DNA of 64,000 nucleotides from Cristatella mucedo (taxonomy: Eukaryota > Bryozoa > Phylactolaemata > Cristatellidae), in contig WPIO01000040.1 in assembly GCA_009760855.2 (NCBI GenBank), positions 2,137,001-2,201,000 of the forward strand. The letters are read 5' to 3'. Both the position numbers and the translations under genes were made by a program. Shown in pieces: positions 36,487-48,700 of this stretch; position 1 is the stretch's first letter, and every line of letters starts with the position of its first letter. The notes under the pieces are model-generated. The model worked only from the letters and a program-made list of their open reading frames with translations. It was not told the DNA's origin and searched no databases.

Positions 36487-37320
36487 ATAATAATAATATT
36501 GCACTTGATAAAGCGCCCTCAGAGAACTCAGTCTCTTTCTATGCGCTTTACATTTTCTGCAAAGTGATACGCAATAGAATAGTAAGTAAAATCATGCTTG
36601 AAAAACAAACAAAATGAATAACATGGTTAGGGGTTACATGCACTGGGTCAGCATGCAAATGTGGTTAGTGGCAGCATGAACAGTGTCAGCACGCATAAGC
36701 ACATCGAGGACGAATCACAAGGACCCACTAAATGCTGTCCTAAATAGGTATGTTTTTAAGTTTCTTTTAAATGTGGTCAGGTCAGGGGATGTTCTGATGC
36801 AGGTCGGGAGGGAGTTCCAGGCTTTGGGAGCATACGAGCTAAATGCACGGTCTCCAAAGGATTTAAGGTTTGTACGAGGTATTTCTAGACTGTTGGATTC
36901 CGAAAAGCGAGTGGTACGATGCTTGGCCTGATGGGGTAGTATAACTGAAAGATAGGCTGGAGCCATAGAATGAAGAGACCTAAAAGTGAGCGACAAAACC
37001 TTGAAGTCAATCCGTTGCTTCACTGGTAGCCAGTGCAGGTCGGCGAGAAGTGGAGTAATGTGGCAACTGCGACGCTCACGACAGACAAGCCTAGCTGCCG
37101 AGTTTTGCACCAGCTGCAATCGCCTGATCGCACATGCTGGTAGGCCAGTAAGCAGTGAGTTGCATAAGTCGAGACGAGATGTCACGAATGCATGGACCAA
37201 CTTGGACGTGGTATCCTTATCTAAACAAGCCCTAATTTTAGCAATGTTATGAAGCTGAAAATAGGCAGATTTGACTGTGGAGCTGATGTGGTCGTCTAAC
37301 GAGAGGTCGCTTTGGAATAT
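36487..37320 (-). mobile_element. L2/CR1-like LINE, 3' end (5' truncated)
   Basis: The minus-strand frame carries the conserved region after the reverse transcriptase: FVTSRLDLCNSLLTGLP, LQLVQNSAARLVC, LADLHWLPVKQRIDFKVL, SFGDRAFSSYAPKAWNSLP. A short 3' UTR ends in an (ATT)n tail at 36487. The copy is truncated at its 5' side near 37320, typical of target-primed reverse transcription, and is the best-preserved 3' end in the window. Plus-strand frames here are shadows. Confidence 0.9.
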
Positions 37321-38869
<1,549 letters not shown>

Positions 38870-40860
38870 TAGTAACCTGCTTGTTAGTTATGATCGTCAG
38901 CAGCTGTTATCGCTTCGTCATCGCATGTCAAATGCATTCCTAGATATTAATGTTGTTGCTAAGATTCGTGAACTATGCATTAACAAAAGAAAAGCACCCC
39001 CTATCCGCCGCGGTGGCCGGAACCGCCAGCTCAGACGCCGCTCGCTGGGCTGGAACTGCGAGCTGAGTACCCGCTCGTTTGGTACTCTTAGCATTGTCTC
39101 GAACCGCTCAGCACGCTCCCCCACATGCGTCACTGTAAATCTTGCCAACTTAGTGGTCATTAGGACTGTTGTAACTCCATCGGCCAGGCTTAACGCTTAC
39201 CTTTGGAAACCTCGCTCAATGTGCAATTAGCCTCCGGTAATAAGCGACCTTATTTCTGAAAATGGTATCGACCTGCTCGCCCTAACTGAAACTTGGCTAA
39301 AATCTATAAACTGCCCGACAGTAAAAGACGCTAGCCCATCTGGTTTCTCATTCTTTCAAACCCCTAGATCAATCAAAACTGGAGGTGGAGTTGCTATTAT
39401 CGTGCGCTCGAAATTCAACTTCAAGCCATTTGCAGTACCCTTGAAGCAGTCTTTTGAATCAATTGTCTTGGTCTCATCCGAAAAGAAGCTACCGATAGTG
39501 GCAGTAGTCTATCGCCCACCAGGTACCAAATCCTCCTTTATCTCAGATTTCTCCGATCTCATTTCGATTCTGTGTGCAAGAAATCGATCCTTCCTCGTTA
39601 CGGGTGATTTCAACGTTCACTTTGATAACTTATCTGACGCTTTCAGCACCAAATTTTGTGCATGGACTGACTCATTGTCTCTTGTGGCTCATGTGCATGG
39701 CCCTACTCACATCAAGGGTCACACACTCGACCAGATTTTCTCATACAACTACACTTTGTCATCATCAATTATCCCCAAATCCTACTTATCTGACCACATG
39801 CAGATCTCATTCAATCTACAGTGTGTGCCCACCTCCTCTAAAATAACCTGTGAATCACGAAACCTCAAGACCCTTGACATCGATGCTGTCCGTGCCAGAA
39901 TATCTGCTACAACTCTGCTGCTCAGTCCTCCCTCCGATCTGTTATCATTGGTAGATAGCTACAACACAACACTAGCTGACACGCTCGACGAGTTGGCACC
40001 TCTGACAAAGCACACTGTGCGCCCCCGCCCAGACGGCCTATAGTTTAACACAGACATTAAACTAGCCAGGTCTACTAAGCGAAAGCTTGAAGAAGCATAC
40101 AAAAGATCTGGACTGACTGTCCATCGACAGACATATGAAGACTACTGTAGGTCGTACCAATCGATCCTAGCAAAGGCTTCTATAGAAACACTGTTGAATC
40201 ACAGATGCGCAATTCAACAATGCTGATGTCGAAGATAAACCATCTCCTCAACCGCTCCCAGGTTAGCTCCTTACCTGATGACCTTGTGATGATCTAGCCG
40301 ATCGCTTCTCTCGATTCTTTGTGCAGAAGATAGACCAGATCAGGGAATCCATCCCGACGATGACAACATCTCCACTAGAATGCTATTCCCCGATTCCTGG
40401 CTGCACCTCAATGTCTACATTTAAGCAGGTCACTAGTGATCTAGTCCTGAAGTTCGTATCTCAATCAAAGAATACAACAAGTCCTCTTGACCCTATTTCC
40501 ACTGCCCTGCTCCTACGTTGCATTGATCTGCTGCTGCCATGCATAACTAACATCATTAATGTGTCATTAGCCTCAGGTCATGTCCCAGCACCTTTCAAAA
40601 AAGCTGTAGTCAGGCCACTTCTCAAGAAATCGACACTAGACCAAGAGAACTTAAGCAACTACCGCCCAGTCTCCCTTCTACCATTCCTATCAAAGACACT
40701 GGAATGGGTCGTGGCGGACCAGCTAAACTCATATATCGAAACCTCACACCTTGCTAGTAAGTTCAAGTCTGGCTTTAGAGCTAATCACTCCACAGAATCA
40801 GCTCTGCTTAGGGTATAAAAATACCTACTTAGGAATGCAGACATCGGTAGAGTGTCCCTT
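38870..40860 (+). mobile_element. L2/CR1-like LINE ORF2: endonuclease and start of RT (3' truncated)
   Basis: In order: the N-terminal segment (YDRQQLLSLRHRMSN), an apurinic-type endonuclease domain (LTETWL near 39285, GGGVAIIVRS near 39385, VYRPPGT near 39510, VTGDFNVHF near 39600, SDH near 39790), a linker, and the N-terminal reverse-transcriptase region (VVRPLLKK, NYRPVSLLPFLSKTLE, FRANHSTESALL near 40790). Stops near 39230, 40040 and 40818 show it is dead. It stops abruptly at 40860, before the catalytic RT motifs, which is unusual because LINEs normally lose their 5' ends. Its last 130 bases overlap the start of the copy at 62945. Confidence 0.92.
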
Positions 40861-41036
40861 ATAGGGCACAGTGGTCGAGCCTGAGCCGATAACAAGAGGG
40901 GTGGTCGTAGCGGTGGTGGGGGGGGGCAAAGGTTCTAAGTAAGAAGTCAGCCTGTCTGCCCAGTACTTCTGTCTCCACTTCTCTCTCACGCACACAAGGC
41001 GATCTCTCTCTCTCTCTCTCTTTCTTTCTCTCTCTC

Positions 41037-41120
<84 letters not shown>

Positions 41121-41470
41121 GGTGCTCGTTTTTCGTTTTTATTTCACTTGGTTCCTACCTTCTTCCGTCCATCTGTCTGTCTTTATTCCGGACAGTTCTC
41201 TCTTCTTCTTTCTTCTTTCGGGCTGTGTGCACCATTCAGACCGCTGTGTCATCTCCGCCTGACTGACTGCGTTTGCCTCTAGCCTCGCTCTCACTGCCCC
41301 CCCCCCGTCTGTCTGGCATTATATGCAAGCAGGAGGCTGGCGAATGCTCTGCTGACCAATTTGGCCGTGCGCCTTGAGGTGGTCACGGCCGGACGGTCTG
41401 ACTCGTGACGTCCGAGATGCCTCACATGGCAGTCTGCTGGGAGGCGGACTGCCGGAACGAGAGCAAGGTC
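40861..41470. other. Spacer between LINE and virus-like element
   Basis: Dominated by the (CT)n block, with poly-G and poly-C runs at 40918-40927 and 41299-41307. No gene. Confidence 0.55.
40998..41118. repeat. (CT)n microsatellite
   Basis: CT dinucleotide with two TTTC interruptions. Confidence 0.96.
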
Positions 41471-41700
41471 GGGCGAGAGCCTTCACATACTTCAGCTATC
41501 AATCCTGATGCTTCTGTGAGTATAGCTTCAAAATCAGATCCTCCAACCTGTGTCATTTCAAGTGTAAATGGAATTTTATAAATAACTTTATTCATATCTG
41601 CACAAAAATCTGATAGTTTTGCAAGTGGAAGCAAGATACTAAATCTTCCTAAATTATCAATAATAGTGTTATTTAATCCTCTTTTGTAAATAAAAAACAA
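41422..41700 (-). pseudogene. Virus-like structural gene remnant (open fragment)
   Basis: AT-rich minus-strand frame containing RFSILLPLAKLSDFCADMNK and IPFTLEMTQVGGSDFEAIL. I associate this pattern with capsid-like proteins of Polinton- or adinto-like elements in invertebrate genomes; that is recollection of style, not a database match. The C-terminal 30 residues come from GC-richer flanking DNA, so the real boundary is near 41475-41500. Confidence 0.4.
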
Positions 41701-42279
41701 TATTGCCAGTTGTCGCTTTACATGTATTAGGACTAATATAAGAGCTACTTAATAAACCATGTCGTTAAATGTGTGGGCCTCATCTTTTTTCCATCCAGCT
41801 GCAGGTCCTTCAGTTCGGTTGTAGTCATTTGGGTAAGTCAGAAGGCATGTAAGCTTTGAAACTGTTCTTTATTAATGATCTCAAATTTTGTAAAGGGAAA
41901 ACTTACGTCGCCTAATTCAAGTATAGATTCAATACGAGCACTAGCCATTTCTTCTCTATATAAAAAGAGTGAAAATGTAAAAGGTAAAAAATATGTGAAA
42001 ATGTATTTCTTACTCTGAATATATAGACCAGGTCCTATAGTTTACATGTCTCCGCCGTATCCATCAGCCCTTGTTCGTTCAGGAATAACAGATTTCTCTT
42101 TAATAACTCTTTCCATTCATTTATAGGCTTTTTTATAGGTTTATTTATATTATTATTATTTATATTATTATTAGTAGTAGTATTTATATTATTATATTAT
42201 ATTATATTATATTATTTATAGGTTATTTATAGGCATTTATAGGCTTTCGGGGCATTTTCTTTAAGCGCTTCTGAATAAT

Positions 42280-42645
42280 CTTCTACTTCCTCTTCTTCTA
42301 TTTCAGGTTTGTTTCCTTTTGTTTGTTTTAGTTTTCCTAACGAAGCTCGCCTGATTTCAAGATTCATTTCCTTTATCTTCCTATCATAATCCTCTTCTTT
42401 TTGCGTTTTCTAGTTCATACTCGAGTTCTTTTTTCCTTCTTTCTTCATCAATTTTATCATCTACTTCTCAACGTTTATTAGCATATTCTTGGTCCATTTT
42501 CTTTTTAGTTTGCAATTTAAACTATTTTCCTGCTTGATGCATTTCCATTCTCTTATTAGCAATATTCATATCAAAACCTGTCAATCCAGTTAATGCAAGT
42601 GCTGCTTTCCCAATTCCATCAGTTATTTTGTCAAGAACATCAGAT
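42280..42645 (-). pseudogene. Virus-like gene remnant with coiled coil
   Basis: The minus-strand translation is readable across several stops: a hydrophobic DKITDGIGKAALALTGLTGF segment, then a strongly charged helix (DEERRKKELEYELENAK). The stops and a frame change mark it as dead. Function unknown. Confidence 0.4.
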
Positions 42646-42705
42646 CCGTGGAGTTTTGTTTTTCTTTTATTCAACCATGACCAACTCTAGCATGACCAGC
42701 CATTG

Positions 42706-43020
42706 CTATACAGATAATTTTGAAATTTCGTTTGTAACCGTAACATCTGAAATAAAATTAACAGGATTTCTATTTCGATCAGTTAAGCAAATTTTAAAAC
42801 TGCTTAATCCTTCTGTATCTTCACGTGTTGGTAGATATATTATTTTAGAAAGGAAAAGGTCAACTTTTTTACCTGGATTGATATCATTAATATCAATTGC
42901 ATAAAATGATGAACATTGTTCTATAAACCTTGTTCTAAATTCTAAATAATTCATATTAGGATCAACCAAGTCACAGTTAACACTAATCCACTTTACTCCA
43001 GAATTGTGAGGTAACTTCAT
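42706..43020 (-). pseudogene. Virus-like gene remnant (104-codon open piece)
   Basis: AT-rich open frame with KWISVNCDLVDPNMNYLEFR, GKKVDLFLSKIIYLPTRED and FKICLTDRNRNPVNF. Beta-rich pattern. It probably continues the same structural gene as neighbouring pieces. Unrecognised otherwise. Confidence 0.4.
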
Positions 43021-43196
43021 TTACTATAAGCTTTGTAAGTACCAGAATTATACATAGCTTTTTCTATAGCTTTGTAAGGTGTTCCATCAACCATTGCAGG
43101 ATCAAACGAACCTTTTGATTTGCATTAAAACCTTATAAATCTTCAATGGTTTCTATAAACCAAGATGCATCACGTCCAAGTAGTACAATTCATTCA

Positions 43197-43975
43197 TCAA
43201 CTACTTGCATTATGTATGTATGTATCTCCGTCAGTAACTCCACAAAGTCATAAAGACCATTTGGGTGTTACGCAGGAGAGTTTTGTATAGCGCACTCACA
43301 GCCTAAGCGGCTTTCGGTACGCATTCGGTAGCCAACAGACTTCGTCTCACGCAACAAAGAGAAAGTGGGAAGCATAGCAGAGTTAGGAGAACAGTTGAGG
43401 TAGTGAGTAGCATAGAAGTAGCAGCTCAGGACTGCTGAAAAAGATGTGCCATGGTCGGCAGTTGGAGAGTAGATGTCGTTGCGTAAGAATTGTGGAAGCG
43501 AGTTCCACAGTCTAGGACTTGCAGAGCTAAAGCTTCTGTCGCCAACTGTCTTTAAGCGGAGGAATAGGACAGCTAATTTATTTTCCACAGAGGACCTGAG
43601 GGCGCGAACAGGCTGAAACTGATGCAGCAGTTCAGCTAGGTATGAAGGAGCCAAGCCGTGGCGGGCCTTGTGGGTCAGCGTAAGAACTTTGCTCTGTATC
43701 CTTTGCTCAACCGGCAACCATTCTAGCTCTTTCAGCAAAGGAGACACGTGCTCAAACCGCTGGGACTTGAAGACCAGCCTTGCAGCTATATTCATAGTCC
43801 GCTGTAGTGGCATAATAGCTTTCTTTGGTAGCCCAGCAAAAAGGGAATTACAATAATCAAGCCGAGACAGAACTAAAGTGCTAGTTCAATTTTTTACAAG
43901 CCACTGTGGGAGACAGTTTCTAATCTTGGATAGGGATCGGATGTGATGGCTAGCTGTAGAGGCAGTCTTCTGCAT
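43197..43975 (-). mobile_element. LINE 3' end, second subfamily, inserted in the virus-like element
   Basis: The minus-strand frame includes MNIAARLVFKSQRFEHVSPL, LKELEWLPVEQRIQSKVLTL, TVGDRSFSSASPRLWNSLPQ and a 3' UTR ending near 43197. Related to, but distinct from, the 36487 copy. It splits the AT-rich remnant, so it inserted after the viral sequence was in the genome. Confidence 0.88.
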
Positions 43976-43977
43976 TA

Positions 43978-44178
43978 TTATTTTATCAACTGTGTCAGCA
44001 CTAAATTGTATTCCACTGCTATTTCTATTAGATGAAATATAAAGATCACCATTATCACGTAGACTTTTTTAAGAGCATTTAAAATTGTATTGCTATAATA
44101 ATATCCTTCTGGAATTGCAAATGACATCGCTTGCAACTTATAACCTCTTTTATACCAAAGAAACTCAATTGGATGCAA
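43978..44178 (-). pseudogene. Virus-like gene remnant
   Basis: Contains AMSFAIPEGYYYSNTILNAL, a pattern (IPxGYY followed by a helix with LLNAL-like spacing) seen in structural proteins of large DNA-virus-like elements. Truncated by the LINE on its downstream side. Confidence 0.35.
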
Positions 44179-44730
44179 TTACATTAGAAATTACTCTGTT
44201 TGCATACTCAAGTTGTACTCTTCCTAAGCCAAATTTAATAAAACCAAAGTTTTATCAAAGATAATAGGTGATACTAATGTTTTCGCTTCAGAACTAGTAT
44301 TTCCTGGTAATGTTATTGACACTCTTCTATATTATATTTCTGCCATTTCTATTTCAACTGTCATCTGTTTGAACTAAAGTATAAAACGTTTAAATTTTGA
44401 TCTGTAACAGCAATTAGTATATCTGAAATCGATTCGGCAGAATTAGTATGATAGTCAAGAGTATTTGGTTCATATACCATCTGTTCCGAAGGGTAAATAT
44501 TCTAAGTAGAACTTATTAGGACTGGTGTTTCATCACTATTCATATAATAACAAGTTTTAGGTTTAGATCTGAAACAAAAGCTTCATATTCTGAAATAAAT
44601 GTAACACTTGGTGAACAAGTTACTTTACCTGTAATATTCGGATAAATACTGAAAAATTAGAATTTGCTGTATATGCAGAACCAGTGAAACCAAGTAAAGC
44701 AGATGTACTAGACGTACCAGCAAGAAACGT

Positions 44731-44885
44731 TCAACCAATAAGCATTGTAACCCAAGAGTTAGAAGTTGCAGCATCCATTCCTAACACAAACTTGTAAGTA
44801 GTAGCTCCTAATTGAGTATCAGAATTGTTTATAATATCCGCTATTCCAATGTTTAAATTTTCAGATATAGCAGAGTAAATGAATG
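44731..44885 (-). pseudogene. Virus-like gene remnant at element edge
   Basis: Open fragment with NLNIGIADIINNSDTQLGAT and FVLGMDAATSNSWVTMLIG. AT-rich composition changes to GC-rich host DNA at about 44885, marking the element boundary. Confidence 0.38.
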
Positions 44886-45089
44886 GTCTAGTACGGTGTG
44901 CAATGCAGCGATGGTGCCACGCCTCGCATGTCTTGTTCGCCCGTTCGCGGCCGAGGAGGGAGGACTGCTTGCATAGAGCGCGACTTCTACGAGGCTTCAG
45001 CGGCCGCGGCAACTCACTCGCTTTTGGATACTTGAGAGGGAACTTTTTTTGTTGTCACGCGTCCTTAATGTCCGGGAGATGATATTTCC

Positions 45090-45290
45090 TTGCTATTCAC
45101 TACCTCAACTGCTCTTTTGACTCTGCTATGCTTCCTACTTTCTTTTTGTTGCGTGAGACGAAGTCTGTTGGCCACCGAATGCGTACAAAAAGCCGCTTAG
45201 GCTGTGAGTGGGCTATACAAAACTCTCCTGCGTAACACCCACTAAGTCTTTATGGCTTTGCGAAGTCACAGACGGAGATGCATTACTTTA
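45090..45290 (+). mobile_element. LINE 3' end scrap, inverted relative to 43197-43975
   Basis: About 200 bases are the approximate reverse complement of 43197-43430, including the ttgcgtgagacgaagtctgt string, aaaactctcctgcgtaacac, and a 3' end resembling agtcacagacggagatgcat. Confidence 0.85.
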
Positions 45291-45963
45291 CATCTGTAAA
45301 GACAACACATCCGAGCATCACAAGATAAAGAAGAAATCGCAGCTCAGTTAAAAAATACTAAAGAAGGCAAATATGATTGTTTTATACATAATTGGAAAAA
45401 ACCCACCAAGAACGGCATGCTAATCAGACACTTCATTCACTCGCCTTTCATTCTTAGCTGCTTTTTAATTGCTTATACCGTTACCTTGGTTCGAATCTTA
45501 CTCTTCAAACCTAAATAGTATTCCTGATAGATTTTTTAGGAATTAATTTTATTCTGCATAAATGGAGCCCACTCAAAAAGTGAAGGTCATGTGTGAATGA
45601 ATCAAACCAATGAATTATCTCAACATTCCTCAGCCCAGGCGAAGTTACGCGTCTTGTCTCTTTGCAGGAACTGGAGTACATGAGAATAGGGCGCGAAACA
45701 GTAACTGTGTTACTGGCTCTCAGAAAGCGTCGAACAGCTACTCTTCATGGCCACGTGGCCTAGTGCCTTATATTTCTAGTAAAAGATACTAACGTGACCT
45801 GTCCGAAGTTAAACTGATAGTGCCACCGTGTAAGGAATCGCTTATAAGCGATCGATGGTAGTAATGAATGAGCTTAGAGCGTCTCAGTCAGTGTCACGTG
45901 ATTAAGTGATTCATGCACGGCCGATGGACACATCGCTCGCTCGCTCGCTCGCTCGCATACTCG
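45291..45963. other. Intergenic, possible small virus-like scrap
   Basis: 45320-45410 reads on the plus strand as DKEEIAAQLKNTKEGKYDCF followed by IHNWKKPTK, AT-rich and reminiscent of the neighbouring viral DNA but too short to assign. The rest is featureless. Confidence 0.3.
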
Positions 45964-46230
<267 letters not shown>

Positions 46231-47107
46231 GTGCTTACGAGACCACTGAGCAGCTGCATCGGGTGCATCGGTCAATACAGAATGAGCCATTCAGCATATA
46301 CAACTCTTTACTTGGGGCGATGCATGCGTCTTCGACGGTATAAGCGAGCGAGACCTCATTGGGAATTGTCGCCACATAATTCAAGACCCGCATTATATCT
46401 GTCTGAAGAAAATTGCAGCCAGGAGAGGCAAAGTGACTGTCGTCCGGAACGTGTTGATAGATAGACTACGCGGTGCTCCTCCACATGACTGAGCAAAAGA
46501 ATTCTTCAGCCATTTTCCTGTGCCACGCATTTACTGCCGTCATTTTGCATCCAAGGAATGTTGTGCCCGTGGAATGCATCTCTGAGTGCGACCGGTTCGT
46601 GGTCTCGCGCGCGCAGTGCCTGAACGCTGCGACTGCATCATGCTCTGGCTGCAGCGGGCGTACAATTCGTGCTTCGCCGTCGTGGACCCGTCGAAGGCGC
46701 CCAGTCTGCAATGGTCGACGTCGCGTACCGTCAGCAAATGCTCCGGTCGCGTGGCGGCGATGCGTTTTTTATTCCCGCGAGCGACTACGACGCGAGCGAT
46801 TGCAGCTTTCCAGCGAGCGAGTCTGCCGTGGCGCAACGCCAGCCCTTAGAAGGTAACGAGTAGGCAGAGCAAACCAATAAACTGTATCGTATTAAAAAGA
46901 GGTGTACATTTCTTTGCCGGCAGCAATGGTTGAGCCCACAGTGGTAAGTCATGATGATACAAACGATAAGAACCATTGAGTGACAACTAATTGTCTTCTC
47001 ATGAATTTGAAACGCACCTGAAAAAAATGTGTTCCTTGATAGTATGCACGACTTCAGCAGGCATATGCACATTGAACGTTAAAAGGTAAAAAGTCGAGGC
47101 AGATTTC
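46231..47107. other. Intergenic with a GC-rich open patch
   Basis: 46560-46860 is GC-rich and open in several frames; the plus frame ending at 46863 contains VDVAYRQQMLRSRGGDAFFI and a stop. No splice support and no family; I do not call it a gene. Confidence 0.35.
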
Positions 47108-47262
47108 TAACAGCCTCTCTTATATTGAGGCGGACGAAAAGCCTTAACGGCCATTGCCACCCGCTTGCATCGGGCCGCAAATAACGGTCCAACGCAGGAT
47201 TCAAACCCACGACCTGGATCATGAAGAGCGAGTGCCTTACTCCTGAGCTAGGCTAAGACTCG
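47108..47262 (-). mobile_element. tRNA-derived SINE, family 2 (copy)
   Basis: The reverse complement shows ggtttgaatcc (B box) and the tail core around tgcaagcgggtggcaat. Diverged head. Confidence 0.8.
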
Positions 47263-47351
47263 GGTCAGTTAGAGCGCGTCACGAACTAGAAAAGCATTTG
47301 ATGATTTGGGCTGAGCTGACTGCAGCTTCAAATCGCTGTGCTGACGGCGCT

Positions 47352-47464
47352 TGCGCTCGACTTTCTTGCTTCAAGCTGCACTTGAAAAGAGAGCGAGCAG
47401 ACGATCGTGAGCGCGAACGGCGTGCTTATTAGTTATTATTGCTCACTGCCGAGGACATACCAGA
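47352..47464. repeat. 113-bp direct repeat, left copy
   Basis: Matches 48588-48700 over 113 bases with about six differences and no gaps. GC-richer than the enclosed segment. Starts tgcgctcgactttcttgc. Confidence 0.95.
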
Positions 47465-47479
47465 TTATTTATAATAGAA

Positions 47480-47770
47480 TTCATTGCCCTATATATTTTT
47501 AATAGAATTAATTGCCCTAGGATTAAATGTAAGTACAACAACTTCTGTTATTTTTTAATGGTTCTATCAACATAGGATTTCGTTGCAGCATCTGAAGAAT
47601 TAACAGGCTCAGCAACATTGATTATAGAATTATTATTCATGTTTAAATTTGTTGTAGCAGAAGAATTCTTCAATGACACATCTCGTTTTAATCCATCATA
47701 ACTAACACAAAAATCATCAGGAAGAACTGTTAGTGTAGTGGCACTGGATATATGTAGAAGTAATATGTAG
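47480..47770 (-). pseudogene. Continuation of fibre-like gene in another frame
   Basis: Downstream of the 13-bp duplication the fibre-like repeat goes on in a different frame, with NLNMNNNSIINVAEPVNSSD and AATKSYVD, to a stop near 47545. It is the same LNM...I.N...PVN..DA..K motif as upstream. Confidence 0.5.
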
Positions 47771-48092
47771 AAGTAATAGCAAAACTATTCATATTTAAAT
47801 CTCCTGTCATTGTATCTCCAGATTTCTTGACATAGTTTGATACTTGACTTACATTAACAGCATCTGTTGGATTAACTCCTGGAGCAAGATTTGTAATTGG
47901 TCTATTCTGTAAATTTAAAGAAGTACCACTATTTACAATAAAGTTTGCATCTGGATGCGATTTTGTTACAGCATCACCATCATTAACAGGATCCATCCTA
48001 TTAAGAATTCTATTTCCATTTGCATCAAGGTCTGATAGAATATAACCATTTATTCTACTTACGTAGCCATCACAATGATGTCTTCGACTCAT
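47730..48092 (-). pseudogene. Fibre/adhesin-like repeat protein, frameshifted
   Basis: The minus frame shows repeated units of the type N-R-I-x-N-x-x-x-P-V-N-x-x-D-A-V-x-K: SDLDANGNRILNRMDPVND, NLAPGVNPTDAVNVSQVSNY and KSGDTMTGDLNMNSFAI. This repeat style (with GDTMTGDLNM) is typical of phage and virus tail-fibre or trimeric stalk proteins. A 13-bp tandem duplication at about 47750-47777 shifts the frame and ends the open stretch. It overlaps the start of the recombinase frame's 3' end by 23 bases. Confidence 0.6.
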
Positions 48093-48588
48093 CTATATAG
48101 TTATTAATTAAAATTTTTGATCTATCTAGCACTTCTTTAACAATAGGAACTACTCTAACAAATCTGCAAAGATCATCTTCTTCTACTACTTGGGTCAAAC
48201 ATCTTCTATAATACTTTATATCATAACCATTTGCTTTCTTATTATTAAATCTTCCATATTTGCTTATAATGTCAAACTCAAAATCAAAATACTTTTCATC
48301 TTTAAGTAAAAGCATAACAACTGGTTCTCTAAGTGGCATATCCAAATCAGTATTAGGAATTCTTACATTACCAGCTGCTACGTAATCTAGTGGAGGCTCT
48401 TCACAATTTAATGCAGGAACAAAAATCTCAAACTCACGGTAAAAACATTTACTAAGTTTTAAAACATGTAGTCCAAGTAAGCATTGTGCGTGATATTGTT
48501 TAGGTATAAAATAATCAATAATATTCCTGCTCCATAAGCATTTTATTTCTACTAGAGTATTGTTATCTATTATTCCATCACGGCTCAT
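48070..48588 (-). pseudogene. YqaJ-like viral recombinase/exonuclease fragment
   Basis: 172-codon open frame beginning in the motif SRDGIIDNNTLVEIKC, which resembles the D-G...E-I-K-C catalytic core of YqaJ/lambda-type exonucleases. Later: KQYHAQCLLGLHVLKLSKC (the Q-x-Q...helix usual in this fold) and KYFDFEFDIISKYGRF. The N-terminal third, including the conserved upstream Glu/Arg motifs, is missing: the frame is cut at the repeat junction 48588. Family assignment from motif order only. Confidence 0.6.
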
Positions 48589-48700
48589 GCGCTCGACTTT
48601 CTTGCATCAAGCTGCACTTGAAACGAGAGCGATCAGACGATCGTGAGCGCGAACGGCGTGCTTTATAGTCATTATTGCTCACTGCCGAGGACATACCAGA
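48588..48700. repeat. 113-bp direct repeat, right copy
   Basis: Partner of 47352-47464. Confidence 0.95.

Larger units (their letters stand above)
41475..44885 (-). mobile_element. Broken AT-rich virus-like element (remnant 1)
   Basis: A block of low-GC DNA with a run of minus-strand gene pieces whose base composition contrasts sharply with its flanks. Pieces, upstream to downstream: a fragment with LGATTYKFVLGMDAATSNSW (about 44880-44735), one with SFAIPEGYYYSNTILNALKK (about 44125), one with KICLTDRNRNPVNFISDVTV (about 42750), a coiled-coil piece with ALTGLTGFDMNIANKRMEM (about 42580), and LLPLAKLSDFCADM (about 41620). The combination suggests structural genes of a DNA-virus-like element; family assignment is inference. 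It is disrupted by many stops and by a LINE 3' end at 43197-43975. Confidence 0.5.
47465..48587 (-). mobile_element. Virus-like segment between direct repeats (remnant 2)
   Basis: 1.12 kb of AT-rich DNA enclosed by the 113-bp repeats. The minus strand holds a recombinase fragment, then a fibre-like gene. Composition and content match remnant 1, so both may derive from one element type. The recombinase starts inside its catalytic motif at the right repeat, so the segment is a fragment, not an intact element. Confidence 0.6.

Noticed and set aside
36683-37252. Plus-strand frames opposite the LINE fragment, and the similar one at 53650-53913
   Set aside because: The minus-strand reading carries the conserved LINE protein motifs.
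46473-46863. Overlapping open frames in a GC-rich patch on both strands
   Set aside because: Several frames are equally open, with no splice sites, start context or recognisable domain.
47352-48700. LTR retrotransposon with 113-bp LTRs
   Set aside because: No TG...CA ends, primer-binding site, polypurine tract, or gag/pol sequence between the repeats.
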